From Xanthobacteraceae bacterium (GTDB lineage Bacteria > Pseudomonadota > Alphaproteobacteria > Rhizobiales > Xanthobacteraceae), in assembly GCA_029239875.1 (NCBI GenBank), contig JARBUD010000013.1:1-64000 (forward strand): a stretch of 64,000 bases of DNA, given 5' to 3'. The stretch's first letter is position 1, and each line of letters opens with the position of its first letter. A program made the position numbers and the translations under genes. A model generated the notes under the pieces. That model was not told where the DNA came from. It saw nothing but the letters and a program-made list of their open reading frames with translations, and searched no databases. Shown in pieces: positions 57,113 through 64,000 of this stretch.

Positions 57113-57964
57113 GTGTCGCTTGAGCGACTTCTCATGCGCGGCTATTTCGCCCTCGTCGAGCCGGTGCAGTTCCGGCTCAAGAAGGCGGACCGGCTCCGGC
57201 GGGCCGGCATGGCCGGCATCGACGACCTGCCCGTCGCCCTCCTCTGGCTCGGCGCGCCGGATGCGCCCCTCGACCGGCAGATGGTCGAAAATCACCGACA
57301 CTTCATCTCGAAATTCATGCGCCACGAGGCGGGTGGGCCTGCGCCAAGCCCGTGGCGCGGCACGGCCAGCGTCATCGATCTCGACCGCTTCACTGACGCC
57401 GACGCCTATATCCGCACCATCAAGAAGGCCACCAGCCGCGGCATCACCCGCGAGCTGAAGGGCGCGCGCGAGAGCGGCTATCGCTGCCGGACCTTCGACC
57501 GCTTCGCCCATGCCGGCGACCTCTACGAGATCGAGACCTCAAAGCTGTTCCGCACCGGCGGGCCGGTGCTCGAGGCCGTGGCGAGCCGGCTCGGTCTCGG
57601 CGATGCCGGCGTCGGCCAGGACCCCTGGCTCGGCTCGCCCTCGCCGTTCTACTGGACGCAGGACTGGGGCGTGTTCATCCCCGACGCGGCGGCCGGGCGC
57701 GAGCGGCTGGTCGGCAGCGTGGTGCTCCGCCGCATCGGCAACAGCGCGCGCATGGTGGCGATCATGGCGCATGCCGAGCACCTGTCCGCCGGCGCGCTCA
57801 AGCTGCTCTTCGTCGAGATCGTCTGCCGGCTGCTCGCGCGCGACGACCCGTCGATCAGGGGCGTGCGCTACGTCATGGGCGGGGCCATGGAGCATGGAAA
57901 GCTCGGCCTGCTCGACTGGAAGCTGCGTCTCCAGTTCCAGCCGCATCTGATTGCCGAGCAATAA
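57113..57964 (+). CDS. Protein of unknown function
   Basis: 283 residues from GTG 57113. I do not recognise the family. No signal peptide or membrane helix is evident. The N-terminal third is basic, a central segment reads RGITRELKGARESGYRCRTFDRFAHAGDLYEIETSKLFRTGGP, and the C-terminal part has alternating strands and helices (LVGSVVLRRIGNSARMVAIMAHAEHL, LLFVEIVCRLL, RGVRYVMGGAMEHGKLGLLDWK). That pattern could be a GNAT-like acyltransferase fold, but I see no acetyl-CoA loop. Convergent with rpsD and sharing a terminator. Confidence 0.8.
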   Translation: MSLERLLMRGYFALVEPVQFRLKKADRLRRAGMAGIDDLPVALLWLGAPDAPLDRQMVENHRHFISKFMRHEAGGPAPSPWRGTASVIDLDRFTDADAYIRTIKKATSRGITRELKGARESGYRCRTFDRFAHAGDLYEIETSKLFRTGGPVLEAVASRLGLGDAGVGQDPWLGSPSPFYWTQDWGVFIPDAAAGRERLVGSVVLRRIGNSARMVAIMAHAEHLSAGALKLLFVEIVCRLLARDDPSIRGVRYVMGGAMEHGKLGLLDWKLRLQFQPHLIAEQ

Positions 57965-57990
57965 AAAAGCCGCCCTCTCGGGCGGCTCTT
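57962..57990. terminator. Bidirectional terminator between the unknown gene and rpsD
   Basis: AGCCGCCC / GGGCGGCT, 8-bp stem with loop TCTC. The minus strand reads into TTTTTTAT, a strong tail for rpsD; the plus side has CTTTC only. Confidence 0.88.
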
Positions 57991-58012
57991 TCGATGTCGG
58001 CGATCCGAGCGA

Positions 58013-58630
58013 TCAGCGCGAGTAGTACTCGACCACGAGGTTCGGCTCCATCACCACCGGATAGGGCACCTCGTTGAGCTCCGGGATGCGGGCGAACTTC
58101 GCCGTCATCTTGGAGTGATCGACCTCGAGATAATCGGGAACGTCACGCTCGCCGGAGGCGACGGCTTCCAGAACCAGCACGAGCTGCTTGGAGGCTTCCT
58201 TCACCTCGATCACATCGCCGACCTTGACCTGGTAGGACGGGATGTTGACGCGGCGGCCGTTCACCTTGATGTGGCCGTGGCTCACGAACTGGCGGGCGGC
58301 GAACACGGTCGGGACGAACTTGGCGCGGTAGATGACCGCGTCGAGACGGCGCTCGAGCAGGCCGATCAGGTTGGCGCCGGTGTCGCCCTTGAGGCGCGAG
58401 GCCTCGACATAGACCGCGTAGAACTGCTTCTCGCCGATCGAGGCGTAGTAGCCCTTCAGCTTCTGCTTGGCGCGCAGCTGCACGCCGAAGTCGGAAAGCT
58501 TGCCCTTGCGGCGCTGGCCGTGCTGGCCGGGGCCGTATTCACGCTTGTTGATGGGGCTCTTCGGGCGGCCCCAGATGTTCTCGCCCATACGGCGGTCAAG
58601 CTTGTGCTTGGCCGAAACGCGCTTGCTCAT
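58013..58630 (-). CDS. rpsD: 30S ribosomal protein S4
   Basis: Primary rRNA-binding protein of the 30S body. 205 residues: [49 protein letters not shown], then the S4 RNA-binding domain ([46 protein letters not shown]). ATG 58630 with GAGGA upstream; the track's longer ORF includes the leader. It stands alone, not in an alpha operon, as usual in Hyphomicrobiales. Strong terminator downstream. Confidence 0.98.
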   Translation of the reverse strand: MSKRVSAKHKLDRRMGENIWGRPKSPINKREYGPGQHGQRRKGKLSDFGVQLRAKQKLKGYYASIGEKQFYAVYVEASRLKGDTGANLIGLLERRLDAVIYRAKFVPTVFAARQFVSHGHIKVNGRRVNIPSYQVKVGDVIEVKEASKQLVLVLEAVASGERDVPDYLEVDHSKMTAKFARIPELNEVPYPVVMEPNLVVEYYSR

Positions 58631-58826
58631 GCGCTGGTCCTCTTCGCAAGGTTGCGGTTTGGATCGCGCCCCCTCCTCTTCTCCCTTGCGGGAGCCGACA
58701 GGACCCGGCCGAACGCGCCGGACAGGCCCACGGGTGCGTGAAACACCACGCGGGACCGTTGCCGGCCTCGCGAGTGGGCGGGTGGTAGGGGAAAAAGGCC
58801 GGAAGGTCAAGGTCCCGTCTTCATAT

Positions 58827-58920
58827 CGTCATCCCGGACGGCCGCAGGCCGATCCGGGATCGCGGGCCGACATGGATGACGATCCCGGCTCTCCGCTACG
58901 CTTCAGCCGGGATGACGATT
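58827..58920. repeat. Family C palindromic repeat, copy C2
   Basis: CATCCCGGACGGCCGCAGGCCGATCCGGGATC, a spacer, and GATCCCGGCTC...CAGCCGGGATGACG. It lies between the lytic transglycosylase stop and the rpsD promoter region. Confidence 0.85.
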
Positions 58921-58925
58921 GCCGG

Positions 58926-60173
58926 CTACCGCCCGCCCCTCAGCGCCGCCAGCACGTCGAGGCCGGCATAGCCGTCCGGCTGCACGCCCATGCGGCGCTG
59001 GAAACTGGCCACCGCGCGCATGGTCATGTTGCCGACGCGCCCGTCGGTGCCGCCGGTGTCGAGGCCGGCGCGGGTGAGGCGGCGCTGCACTTCCTGGATC
59101 TCGACCAGCGTCAGCGGGCGCTCGCCGCCGGGGAAGAGCGTGACGAAGGGCGCGCCGCCCAGCACCCGGTCGCCGAGATGGCAGACCGCGAGCGCGTAGT
59201 TCATCGATGGGTTGTAGCTGCGCACGGCATAGAAATTCTGCGTCAGCAGGAAGCTCGGGCCGTTGGTCCCGACCGGCGCCCATAGCCGCGTGCGCGCCTT
59301 GGGGACGTCGAAGCGTCCTCCCCCGGCCGGCTTCACACCGAGCTTCGCCCAGTCCTCCACCGTGCGCCACGACTTCGCGTCGGCGTATTTCTCCGGGACG
59401 CCGGCCATGGCGACCTCGAAGCCCCAGGGCAGGCCGCGCTGGTAGCTGCCGCGCTTGATGAGGTAGCGCGCGCTGCCGGCGAGCGCGTCGGGCACGCTGT
59501 AGGGCGAGGGCTTGCCGTCGCCGTCATAATCGACGCCGAGGTTCAGCCAGACCTCCGGCATCCATTGCGTATGGCCCATCGCCCCGGCCCAGGAGCCGAG
59601 CATCTCGTCGGGCTCCGCCCAGCCGCGCTGGACGACGGCGAGGCCGTTGAGGAACTCGGTCTCCCAATATTTGCGCCGGCGCGGCTCGCCCCAGGCGAGC
59701 GCGGCGAGCGAGGGGAAGACCGGCTTCATGTGGTCCGGGTCGGTCACCAGCTCGCCGAAGGCGCTCTCCATGCCCCACAGGCCCAGCAACACGTCCGGCT
59801 CGACGCCGAAGTCCTTCTGCAGGCGCTTCAGCAGGGCGGCATTCTGCTGCGCCGCGGCGCGGCCGGTGTTCAGCCGCCATTCGGAGATGCGGCGGTTGAG
59901 ATACTGCCAGAGCTGCTCGCGGAACTCCGGCTGGGCGCTGTCCTTGGCATAGACCGAGGTGTCGGGCTTCAGTCCGCCGGTCACCCGGTCATAGACGGCG
60001 TCGGAGATGCCGCGGGCGCGGGCACGGGCGCGGAACTCGACGACCCAGGCGTTGAAGGGCTGCTTGGCGGTCTGCGCGAGAGCGCCCTCGCCCGCCAGCG
60101 CCAGCGCGCCGGCGCCGATGAGGAACGCCCGCCTTGTCTGCTGCATCGCGCCGAATCGAAGGTCGCCGATCAC
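58926..60173 (-). CDS. Lytic murein transglycosylase (MltB type) with peptidoglycan-binding domain
   Basis: 415 residues. The N-terminus QQTRRAFLIGAGALALAGEGALA carries a twin-arginine-like signal. The SLT_2 catalytic domain has the acid Glu in LLGLWGMESAFGE and conserved AMGHTQWMPEVW, NYALAVCHLGDRV. The C-terminal ~60 residues form a PG_binding_1 domain (EIQEVQRRLTRAGLDTGGTDGRVGNMTMRAVASFQRRMG). GTG 60173 is favoured because AGGAG lies 7 nt upstream; ATG 60146 is the alternative. Cleaves glycan strands in the periplasm. Confidence 0.93.
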   Translation of the reverse strand: MIGDLRFGAMQQTRRAFLIGAGALALAGEGALAQTAKQPFNAWVVEFRARARARGISDAVYDRVTGGLKPDTSVYAKDSAQPEFREQLWQYLNRRISEWRLNTGRAAAQQNAALLKRLQKDFGVEPDVLLGLWGMESAFGELVTDPDHMKPVFPSLAALAWGEPRRRKYWETEFLNGLAVVQRGWAEPDEMLGSWAGAMGHTQWMPEVWLNLGVDYDGDGKPSPYSVPDALAGSARYLIKRGSYQRGLPWGFEVAMAGVPEKYADAKSWRTVEDWAKLGVKPAGGGRFDVPKARTRLWAPVGTNGPSFLLTQNFYAVRSYNPSMNYALAVCHLGDRVLGGAPFVTLFPGGERPLTLVEIQEVQRRLTRAGLDTGGTDGRVGNMTMRAVASFQRRMGVQPDGYAGLDVLAALRGGR

Positions 60174-60243
60174 ATGTCCTCTCCTGCCGTTCGGGCATGC
60201 TGGGCAGGGATCGCGGCGCAGGCAAGGCGGAAAATGCGGGGGC

Positions 60244-61182
60244 TTAGGCCGGTGCGGTCATTGGCACGAGCTCTCCCGCCCGGGCGCGGCGGCCGACGAT
60301 ACGTTCGATCAGAGCGGCGTCGAGCGGCTGGCCGGTCGAGAACAGGCGCAGCGGCGCCGGGCTGGCGGCGAAGGCGACGGGACCGATGAGCGAGCTCAGC
60401 CGGCGGGCGATGGCCGGGGCCGGATCGACCCAGCGCACCGGCCAGGGCGCCACCTTCTGCAGGCGGTCGAGCACCAGCGGATAGTGCGTGCAGGCCAGCA
60501 CCACCGTATCGGTGCGGGACTTCCCATCACGTATCTTGCCCTCGCGCACGAAGGCGGGCGCGACCTCGGCGGCGAACTCCTCGTCGGCCACGGCTTCGCC
60601 CGCCATCACCGCCTCGGCGAGGCCGGCAAGACGGGTGGAGCCAACCAGCGTCACCCGGCAGGCGCCGGCGAAGTCACGGATCAGCGCCTGGGTGTAGTCC
60701 CGCTTCACCGTGCCGGGAGTGGCAAGCACGCTCACCTGCTTGGTCAGCGAGCCCTCGCAGGCCGGCTTGATCGCCGGCACGGTGCCGACGAAGGGGATGG
60801 AATAGCGCGCCCGCAGAACCGGCAGCACCAGCGTCGAGGCGGTATTGCAGGCGATCACCACCGCGTCCGGCGCCAGCCGCGCGATGAGCGCGTCCATCAC
60901 CCCGACGACACGGGCGACGAGGTCCTCCTCGCTGCGTGCGCCATAGGGGAAGCCGGCATCATCCGCCGCGTAGACGAAGCGCGCGTCGGGACGCGCGCGC
61001 GCCAGCTCGCGGAACACCGACAGGCCGCCCAGCCCTGAATCGAAGACGAGGATGGTCGGCGCTCGAAGCGCGGCGGATGGATGTACGGGAGGCGACGACA
61101 CGGCGGACGGCCCGGTTGAAGCAAGGTGCGAGACGCCGTGCACGCCCGGAGTTCCGGAAACGGGAGAAGCCTCGATGCGCAT
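60244..61182 (-). CDS. murI: Glutamate racemase
   Basis: Makes D-glutamate for peptidoglycan. 312 residues from ATG 61182, which has GGAGG 7 nt upstream. The two catalytic cysteines are in VIACNTASTLVLP and VLACTHYPLVLD, with FDSGLGGLSVF at the substrate loop. The first ~40 residues before APTILVFDSG are Pro/Ser-rich and not part of the fold. The lytic transglycosylase gene follows on the same strand, so cell-wall synthesis and turnover genes lie together. Confidence 0.96.
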   Translation of the reverse strand: MRIEASPVSGTPGVHGVSHLASTGPSAVSSPPVHPSAALRAPTILVFDSGLGGLSVFRELARARPDARFVYAADDAGFPYGARSEEDLVARVVGVMDALIARLAPDAVVIACNTASTLVLPVLRARYSIPFVGTVPAIKPACEGSLTKQVSVLATPGTVKRDYTQALIRDFAGACRVTLVGSTRLAGLAEAVMAGEAVADEEFAAEVAPAFVREGKIRDGKSRTDTVVLACTHYPLVLDRLQKVAPWPVRWVDPAPAIARRLSSLIGPVAFAASPAPLRLFSTGQPLDAALIERIVGRRARAGELVPMTAPA

Positions 61183-61244
61183 CTGATGTCCTCCATCCCG
61201 GGCAGGATTGTGACGCATCTAGGTGAACGGAAAGTTTCGCTCCG

Positions 61245-62093
61245 TCAGGCTCCGTCCTCGCCCGCGACGTCATCCACAGGCTTCTCTTTCGGCTTGCCGC
61301 TCAGCCGGGCGGCGGTGCGCTCCTCGCGCCGCTGCCTTCCCTCGACCAGGGCGGCGACCATGCCGTGCAGCGTGGCGATGTCCTGCCGCGTGAGGCCCAC
61401 GCGGTGGAAGATGTTGCGGATGTTGCGGATGGTGACCGGCTTCTTCTCCGGCGAGCGGAAGAACAGCGCCTCGTCGAGCTCCTTCTCGACATGGTCGAAG
61501 AAGGCGAGGAGGTCCGCCTTGTCGGCGATCGGATAGCGGTCCGGCTGCTGGAACGGCAGCGCCCCGCCGGAGGCGAGCTTGAACCATTCATAGCCGACCA
61601 CCGCCACCGCCATGCCGAGGTTGAGCGAGGCGAAGGCCGGGTTCACCGGCAGCGTGAGGATGACGTCGGCGAGCGACACCTCCTCCGTATAGAGCCCGGT
61701 GCGCTCGCGCCCGAAGACGAGGCCGACATTCTCGCCGCCGGCGATACGGGTGACGGCTTCGGCAGCCGCCGCGTCGGCGCCGAGCACCGACTTCTGCATG
61801 CCGCGCTCGCGCGCGGTGGCGGCGGCGACGAAATTGAGGTCGGCCAGCGCCGCGCGCAGGTCCGGGAAGACCTCGGCATTCTCCAGGATGCGATCGGCGC
61901 CGGAGGCGAAGGTCACCGCCTTCGGGTTCGGCCAGCCCTCGCGCGGATTGACCAGACGCAGCCGCGACAGGCCGAAATTGCCCATGGCGCGCACCGCCGA
62001 GCCGATGTTCTCGCCGAGCTGCGGCTCGACGAGCACGACGACGGGCCCGCCCTCCAGCCAGGGGCGGGTCGAGTCGGTGCCGGCGCCGGGCAT
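61245..62093 (-). CDS. trmJ: SpoU/TrmJ family RNA 2'-O-methyltransferase
   Basis: 282 residues of the SPOUT class: VVVLVEPQLGENIGSAVRAMGNFGLSRLRLVNP (motif 1), VGLVFGRERTGLYTEEVSLAD (motif 2) and PAFASLNLGMAVAVVGYEW (motif 3). The trefoil-knot fold binds S-adenosylmethionine. TrmJ methylates the ribose at position 32 in tRNAs. The helical C-terminal extension with RNIRNIFHRVGLTRQDIATLHGMV fits TrmJ. The C-terminal ~25 residues are charged and variable. Confidence 0.92.
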   Translation of the reverse strand: MPGAGTDSTRPWLEGGPVVVLVEPQLGENIGSAVRAMGNFGLSRLRLVNPREGWPNPKAVTFASGADRILENAEVFPDLRAALADLNFVAAATARERGMQKSVLGADAAAAEAVTRIAGGENVGLVFGRERTGLYTEEVSLADVILTLPVNPAFASLNLGMAVAVVGYEWFKLASGGALPFQQPDRYPIADKADLLAFFDHVEKELDEALFFRSPEKKPVTIRNIRNIFHRVGLTRQDIATLHGMVAALVEGRQRREERTAARLSGKPKEKPVDDVAGEDGA

Positions 62094-62123
62094 CAGGCGC
62101 GGCTCCCGGCGGCGGGCAAAAGA

Positions 62124-62156
62124 ACGGCGGCATGAGCGAACATGCCGCCGTCCTAA
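62124..62156 (-). terminator. Terminator downstream of the 62.2-63.0 kb gene
   Basis: ACGGCGGCATG / CATGCCGCCGT, 11-bp perfect stem with a 6-nt loop. On the minus strand it is followed by TCTTTTG. Confidence 0.85.
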
Positions 62157-62193
62157 AGCAAGTCCGGGGAAAATTGAACGCCCTGTCGGCGCG

Positions 62194-63030
62194 CTACTTC
62201 TTCTCCGGCAGCCGGCTCGCCGTCACCTGGCCGCCGGTCTTGCCGCGGATCAGGCCCCAGACCACGCCGGGCTGCGCCGGATCGAAGGCGAAGCCCTGGC
62301 CGCCGATCTCCACCGGAATGGTCTCCAGCCAGCGCATGGTCGAGCCCATCTCCGGCGGGGCGACGACATAGAGCTCGGGGTTGTCATGGCCGCTGATGTA
62401 GAGCCGGCCGTCCGGCCCGAAGGCGCCGCCGGAATTGCTCATGTCCTGGAACTTGGCCACCAGCGCGTCCGGATAGACGAAGGCTTCGGCGACGCTCCAA
62501 TCCGGATTGAAGCGCACGATCTGCGTCGCATACTTGTTGCCATAGGCCAGCGGGCTCTTGTCGAACACCCGGTTGTAATTGGCGAAAGCAGCCCACCAGC
62601 GGCCCTGCGGATCGCGGTCGAGCCAGGTGAAGGAGCCGCGCTCGATGCCGAAGCTGTGGGATTCCAGATGCTTCAGCGTCTCGGCGTCCCACACCTCGAT
62701 CGAGCTCACCATCGGCCAGTCCGGATAGTTGGAATGGGCGGTGTAGAGCTTGCCGTCGCGCACCACGCCGCTGTCGAGATGCAGGATCGGTCCGCCCTTC
62801 GGGCCCTCCCAGCGCGCGACCGGCTGGCCGGTCGTCTTGTCGAGCTTGGCGATGGTGCGGTTGTCGATGGCGTAGAGATAGCGGTCGGTGACCGCGACCG
62901 CCTGCCGGGCATCAGGGATGTCGAAGCGGGCGATGGTCTCGGCGGCCGGGCGCTGCTCCTGCGCCTGCGCACTGAATGCGACGGCGGCGAAGGCGAACGG
63001 CAGCAGAAGACGGAGAGGCGAAAGCGGCAT
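62194..63030 (-). CDS. Secreted beta-propeller-like protein of unknown function
   Basis: 278 residues. Signal peptide (LRLLLPFAFAAVAFSAQAQ), then repeated strands of the YVTN/quinoprotein type: TDRYLYAIDNRTIAKLDKTTGQPVARWEG, DGKLYTAHSNYPDWPMVSSIEVWDAETLKHLESHSFG, GAFGPDGRLYISGHDNPELYVVAPPE. Probably a five- or six-bladed propeller in the periplasm. No catalytic motif is visible. Monocistronic, divergent from icd, and ended by a clear terminator. Confidence 0.82.
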   Translation of the reverse strand: MPLSPLRLLLPFAFAAVAFSAQAQEQRPAAETIARFDIPDARQAVAVTDRYLYAIDNRTIAKLDKTTGQPVARWEGPKGGPILHLDSGVVRDGKLYTAHSNYPDWPMVSSIEVWDAETLKHLESHSFGIERGSFTWLDRDPQGRWWAAFANYNRVFDKSPLAYGNKYATQIVRFNPDWSVAEAFVYPDALVAKFQDMSNSGGAFGPDGRLYISGHDNPELYVVAPPEMGSTMRWLETIPVEIGGQGFAFDPAQPGVVWGLIRGKTGGQVTASRLPEKK

Positions 63031-63332
63031 GGCGGGGCTCCTGTCGGGCGGCGCGCGGGGCGCCGGGGGATGCCGCGCGATAGCAGCGGTGCGTGAAGCA
63101 CCTGCGACAGGGTTGGCCGGCGGCCGGCATGGCCGTCATCCATCCTGGGTATACAAAATGCCAGAAAGCCTTGACCCACAAGCCTTCCAGCCATGCGGCC
63201 CTCGGTCGAGATTTTGGCCCGCCGCGTGCTTCCCCTCGGGGACGTGGCGCGCTATCACGCGCCCCATCCGGCGTCTGTGCGCGGACACGCGCCGCGACCC
63301 TCCCGACAACGTTTCCGTGCGAGGTGGACCTC
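63031..63332. promoter_or_regulatory. Divergent region, propeller protein / icd
   Basis: 302 bp with no gene I can support. TTGACC (63171) and GTATACAAAA (63149) are the only promoter-like words; neither has a well-spaced partner. Confidence 0.3.
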
Positions 63333-64000
63333 ATGGCGAAGATCAAGGTGGCGAATCCGGTCGTCGAGCTCGACGGCGACGAGATGACCCGAATCATCTG
63401 GCAGTACATCAAGGACAAGCTGATCCACCCGTATCTCGACCTTGGGCTGGAATATTACGACCTCGGCCTGCCGAACCGCGACGCCACCGGCGACCAGGTC
63501 ACCATCGACGCGGCCGAGGCGATCAAGCGCGTCGGCGTCGGCGTGAAATGCGCCACCATCACCCCCGATGTCGGCCGCATGACCGAGTACAACCTCAAGA
63601 AGATGTGGCGCTCGCCGAACGGCACCATCCGCAACATCCTCGGCGGCGTGATCTTCCGCGAGCCGATCATCTGCCGGAACGTGCCGCGCCTGGTGCCGGG
63701 CTGGACGCAGCCCATCATCGTCGGCCGCCACGCCTTCGGCGACCAGTACCGCGCCACCGACTTCCTCGTCCCCGGCAAGGGCACGCTGACCATCAAGTTC
63801 GCCGGCGACGACGGGCAGGTGATCGAGCACGAGGTCTACAAGTTCCCCGGCGCCGGCGTGGCGCTGTCGATGTACAATGTCGACGAGTCCATCGCCGAGT
63901 TCGCCCGCGCCTCGCTGAACTACGGCCTGATGCGCAACTACCCAGTCTATCTGTCGACCAAGGACACCATCCTCAAGCAGTATGACGGGCGCTTCAAGCA
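63333..64000 (+). CDS. icd: NADP-dependent isocitrate dehydrogenase, 3'-truncated by window edge
   Basis: Eukaryotic-like (type II) NADP isocitrate dehydrogenase, oxidising isocitrate to 2-oxoglutarate in the TCA cycle. The visible 222 residues start [30 protein letters not shown] and include [41 protein letters not shown], with the substrate SPNGTIRN loop and arginines. The complete protein should be about 405 residues. The frame is open to the window edge, so the ORF track does not list it. ATG 63333 follows GAGGTGG. Confidence 0.96.
   Translation, partial: MAKIKVANPVVELDGDEMTRIIWQYIKDKLIHPYLDLGLEYYDLGLPNRDATGDQVTIDAAEAIKRVGVGVKCATITPDVGRMTEYNLKKMWRSPNGTIRNILGGVIFREPIICRNVPRLVPGWTQPIIVGRHAFGDQYRATDFLVPGKGTLTIKFAGDDGQVIEHEVYKFPGAGVALSMYNVDESIAEFARASLNYGLMRNYPVYLSTKDTILKQYDGRFK

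Overview
The window is a GC-rich, densely coding chromosomal segment of an alphaproteobacterium. I infer Hyphomicrobiales, probably a Xanthobacteraceae-like soil or plant-associated genus. The evidence is gene content and order: purC-purS-purQ-purL-bolA-grxD with a divergent DUF1476 gene, rpsD/murI/trmJ/icd clustered, a liv operon carrying a DUF6867-type small membrane protein, a DUF488 gene, an orphan BcsS-like gene, and many short palindromic intergenic repeats. I see no insertion sequence, prophage, CRISPR array, rRNA or tRNA. Two genes are cut by the window edges: groEL on the left and icd on the right.

Layout. 1-2.3 kb: the 3' part of groEL, two terminator hairpins, a GIY-YIG protein and repeats. 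2.3-6.0 kb: a minus-strand Mla-type lipid transport operon (STAS-MlaE permease, MlaF ATPase, MlaD, auxiliary lipoprotein). 6.2-9.5 kb: a dipeptide epimerase converging on an MFS transporter, then thiD behind a TPP riboswitch. 9.7-13.9 kb: a stand-alone Lrp/AsnC ligand-binding protein, an EamA transporter, a cytochrome b/cytochrome c' pair, a tandem Usp protein and a LysE exporter. 13.9-15.8 kb: an LpxH-like phosphoesterase with a glycosyltransferase, behind a possible PHO box. 16-20.2 kb: a PLP-dependent dehydratase, a divergent XRE-cupin regulator, and a large phytase-like esterase with a good PHO box. 20.4-23.7 kb: a TRAP transporter. 23.7-28.5 kb: a HerA-like ATPase, DUF488, BcsS-like, and a MobA-like/XdhC/XdhC maturation cassette. 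28.5-31.7 kb: a KamA-like radical SAM enzyme, a BaiN-type flavoprotein, a repeat-rich gap and a flavin reductase. 32.1-38 kb: livHMGF, DUF6867 and livK. 38-41 kb: GNAT, an Inh-type inhibitor, ccdA and a P1 peptidase. 41-44 kb: a proVWX glycine betaine/proline uptake operon. 44.3-51.1 kb: rpe, purB and three secreted glycine/tryptophan-rich proteins, two with bacterial SH3 domains, one of these with six. 51.2-57 kb: the F1-ATPase inhibitor (DUF1476) divergent from the purine operon. 57-64 kb: an unknown protein, rpsD, a lytic transglycosylase, murI, trmJ, a secreted propeller-like protein and icd.

How the parts fit. Most of the window is housekeeping metabolism (purines, thiamine, pentose phosphate, TCA, translation, cell wall) plus high-affinity uptake (Liv, ProVWX, TRAP) and envelope lipid work (Mla, LpxH-like/glycosyltransferase). 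Phosphate limitation is a plausible link between the phytase-like protein and the glycosyltransferase pair, because both have 11-bp-spaced PHO-box-like repeats upstream. The least ordinary content is (i) the six-SH3 secreted protein with a recent ~960-bp internal duplication, (ii) a word-repeat family (WTGYCACC) found twice, each time just upstream of a gene, and (iii) three families of paired palindromic intergenic repeats, all of which meet in one gap at 30.9-31.2 kb. Many ORF-track starts are too early. I moved them where a Shine-Dalgarno (SD) sequence, a signal peptide or a riboswitch made the true start clear. On this GC-rich DNA almost every long antisense ORF is a shadow.
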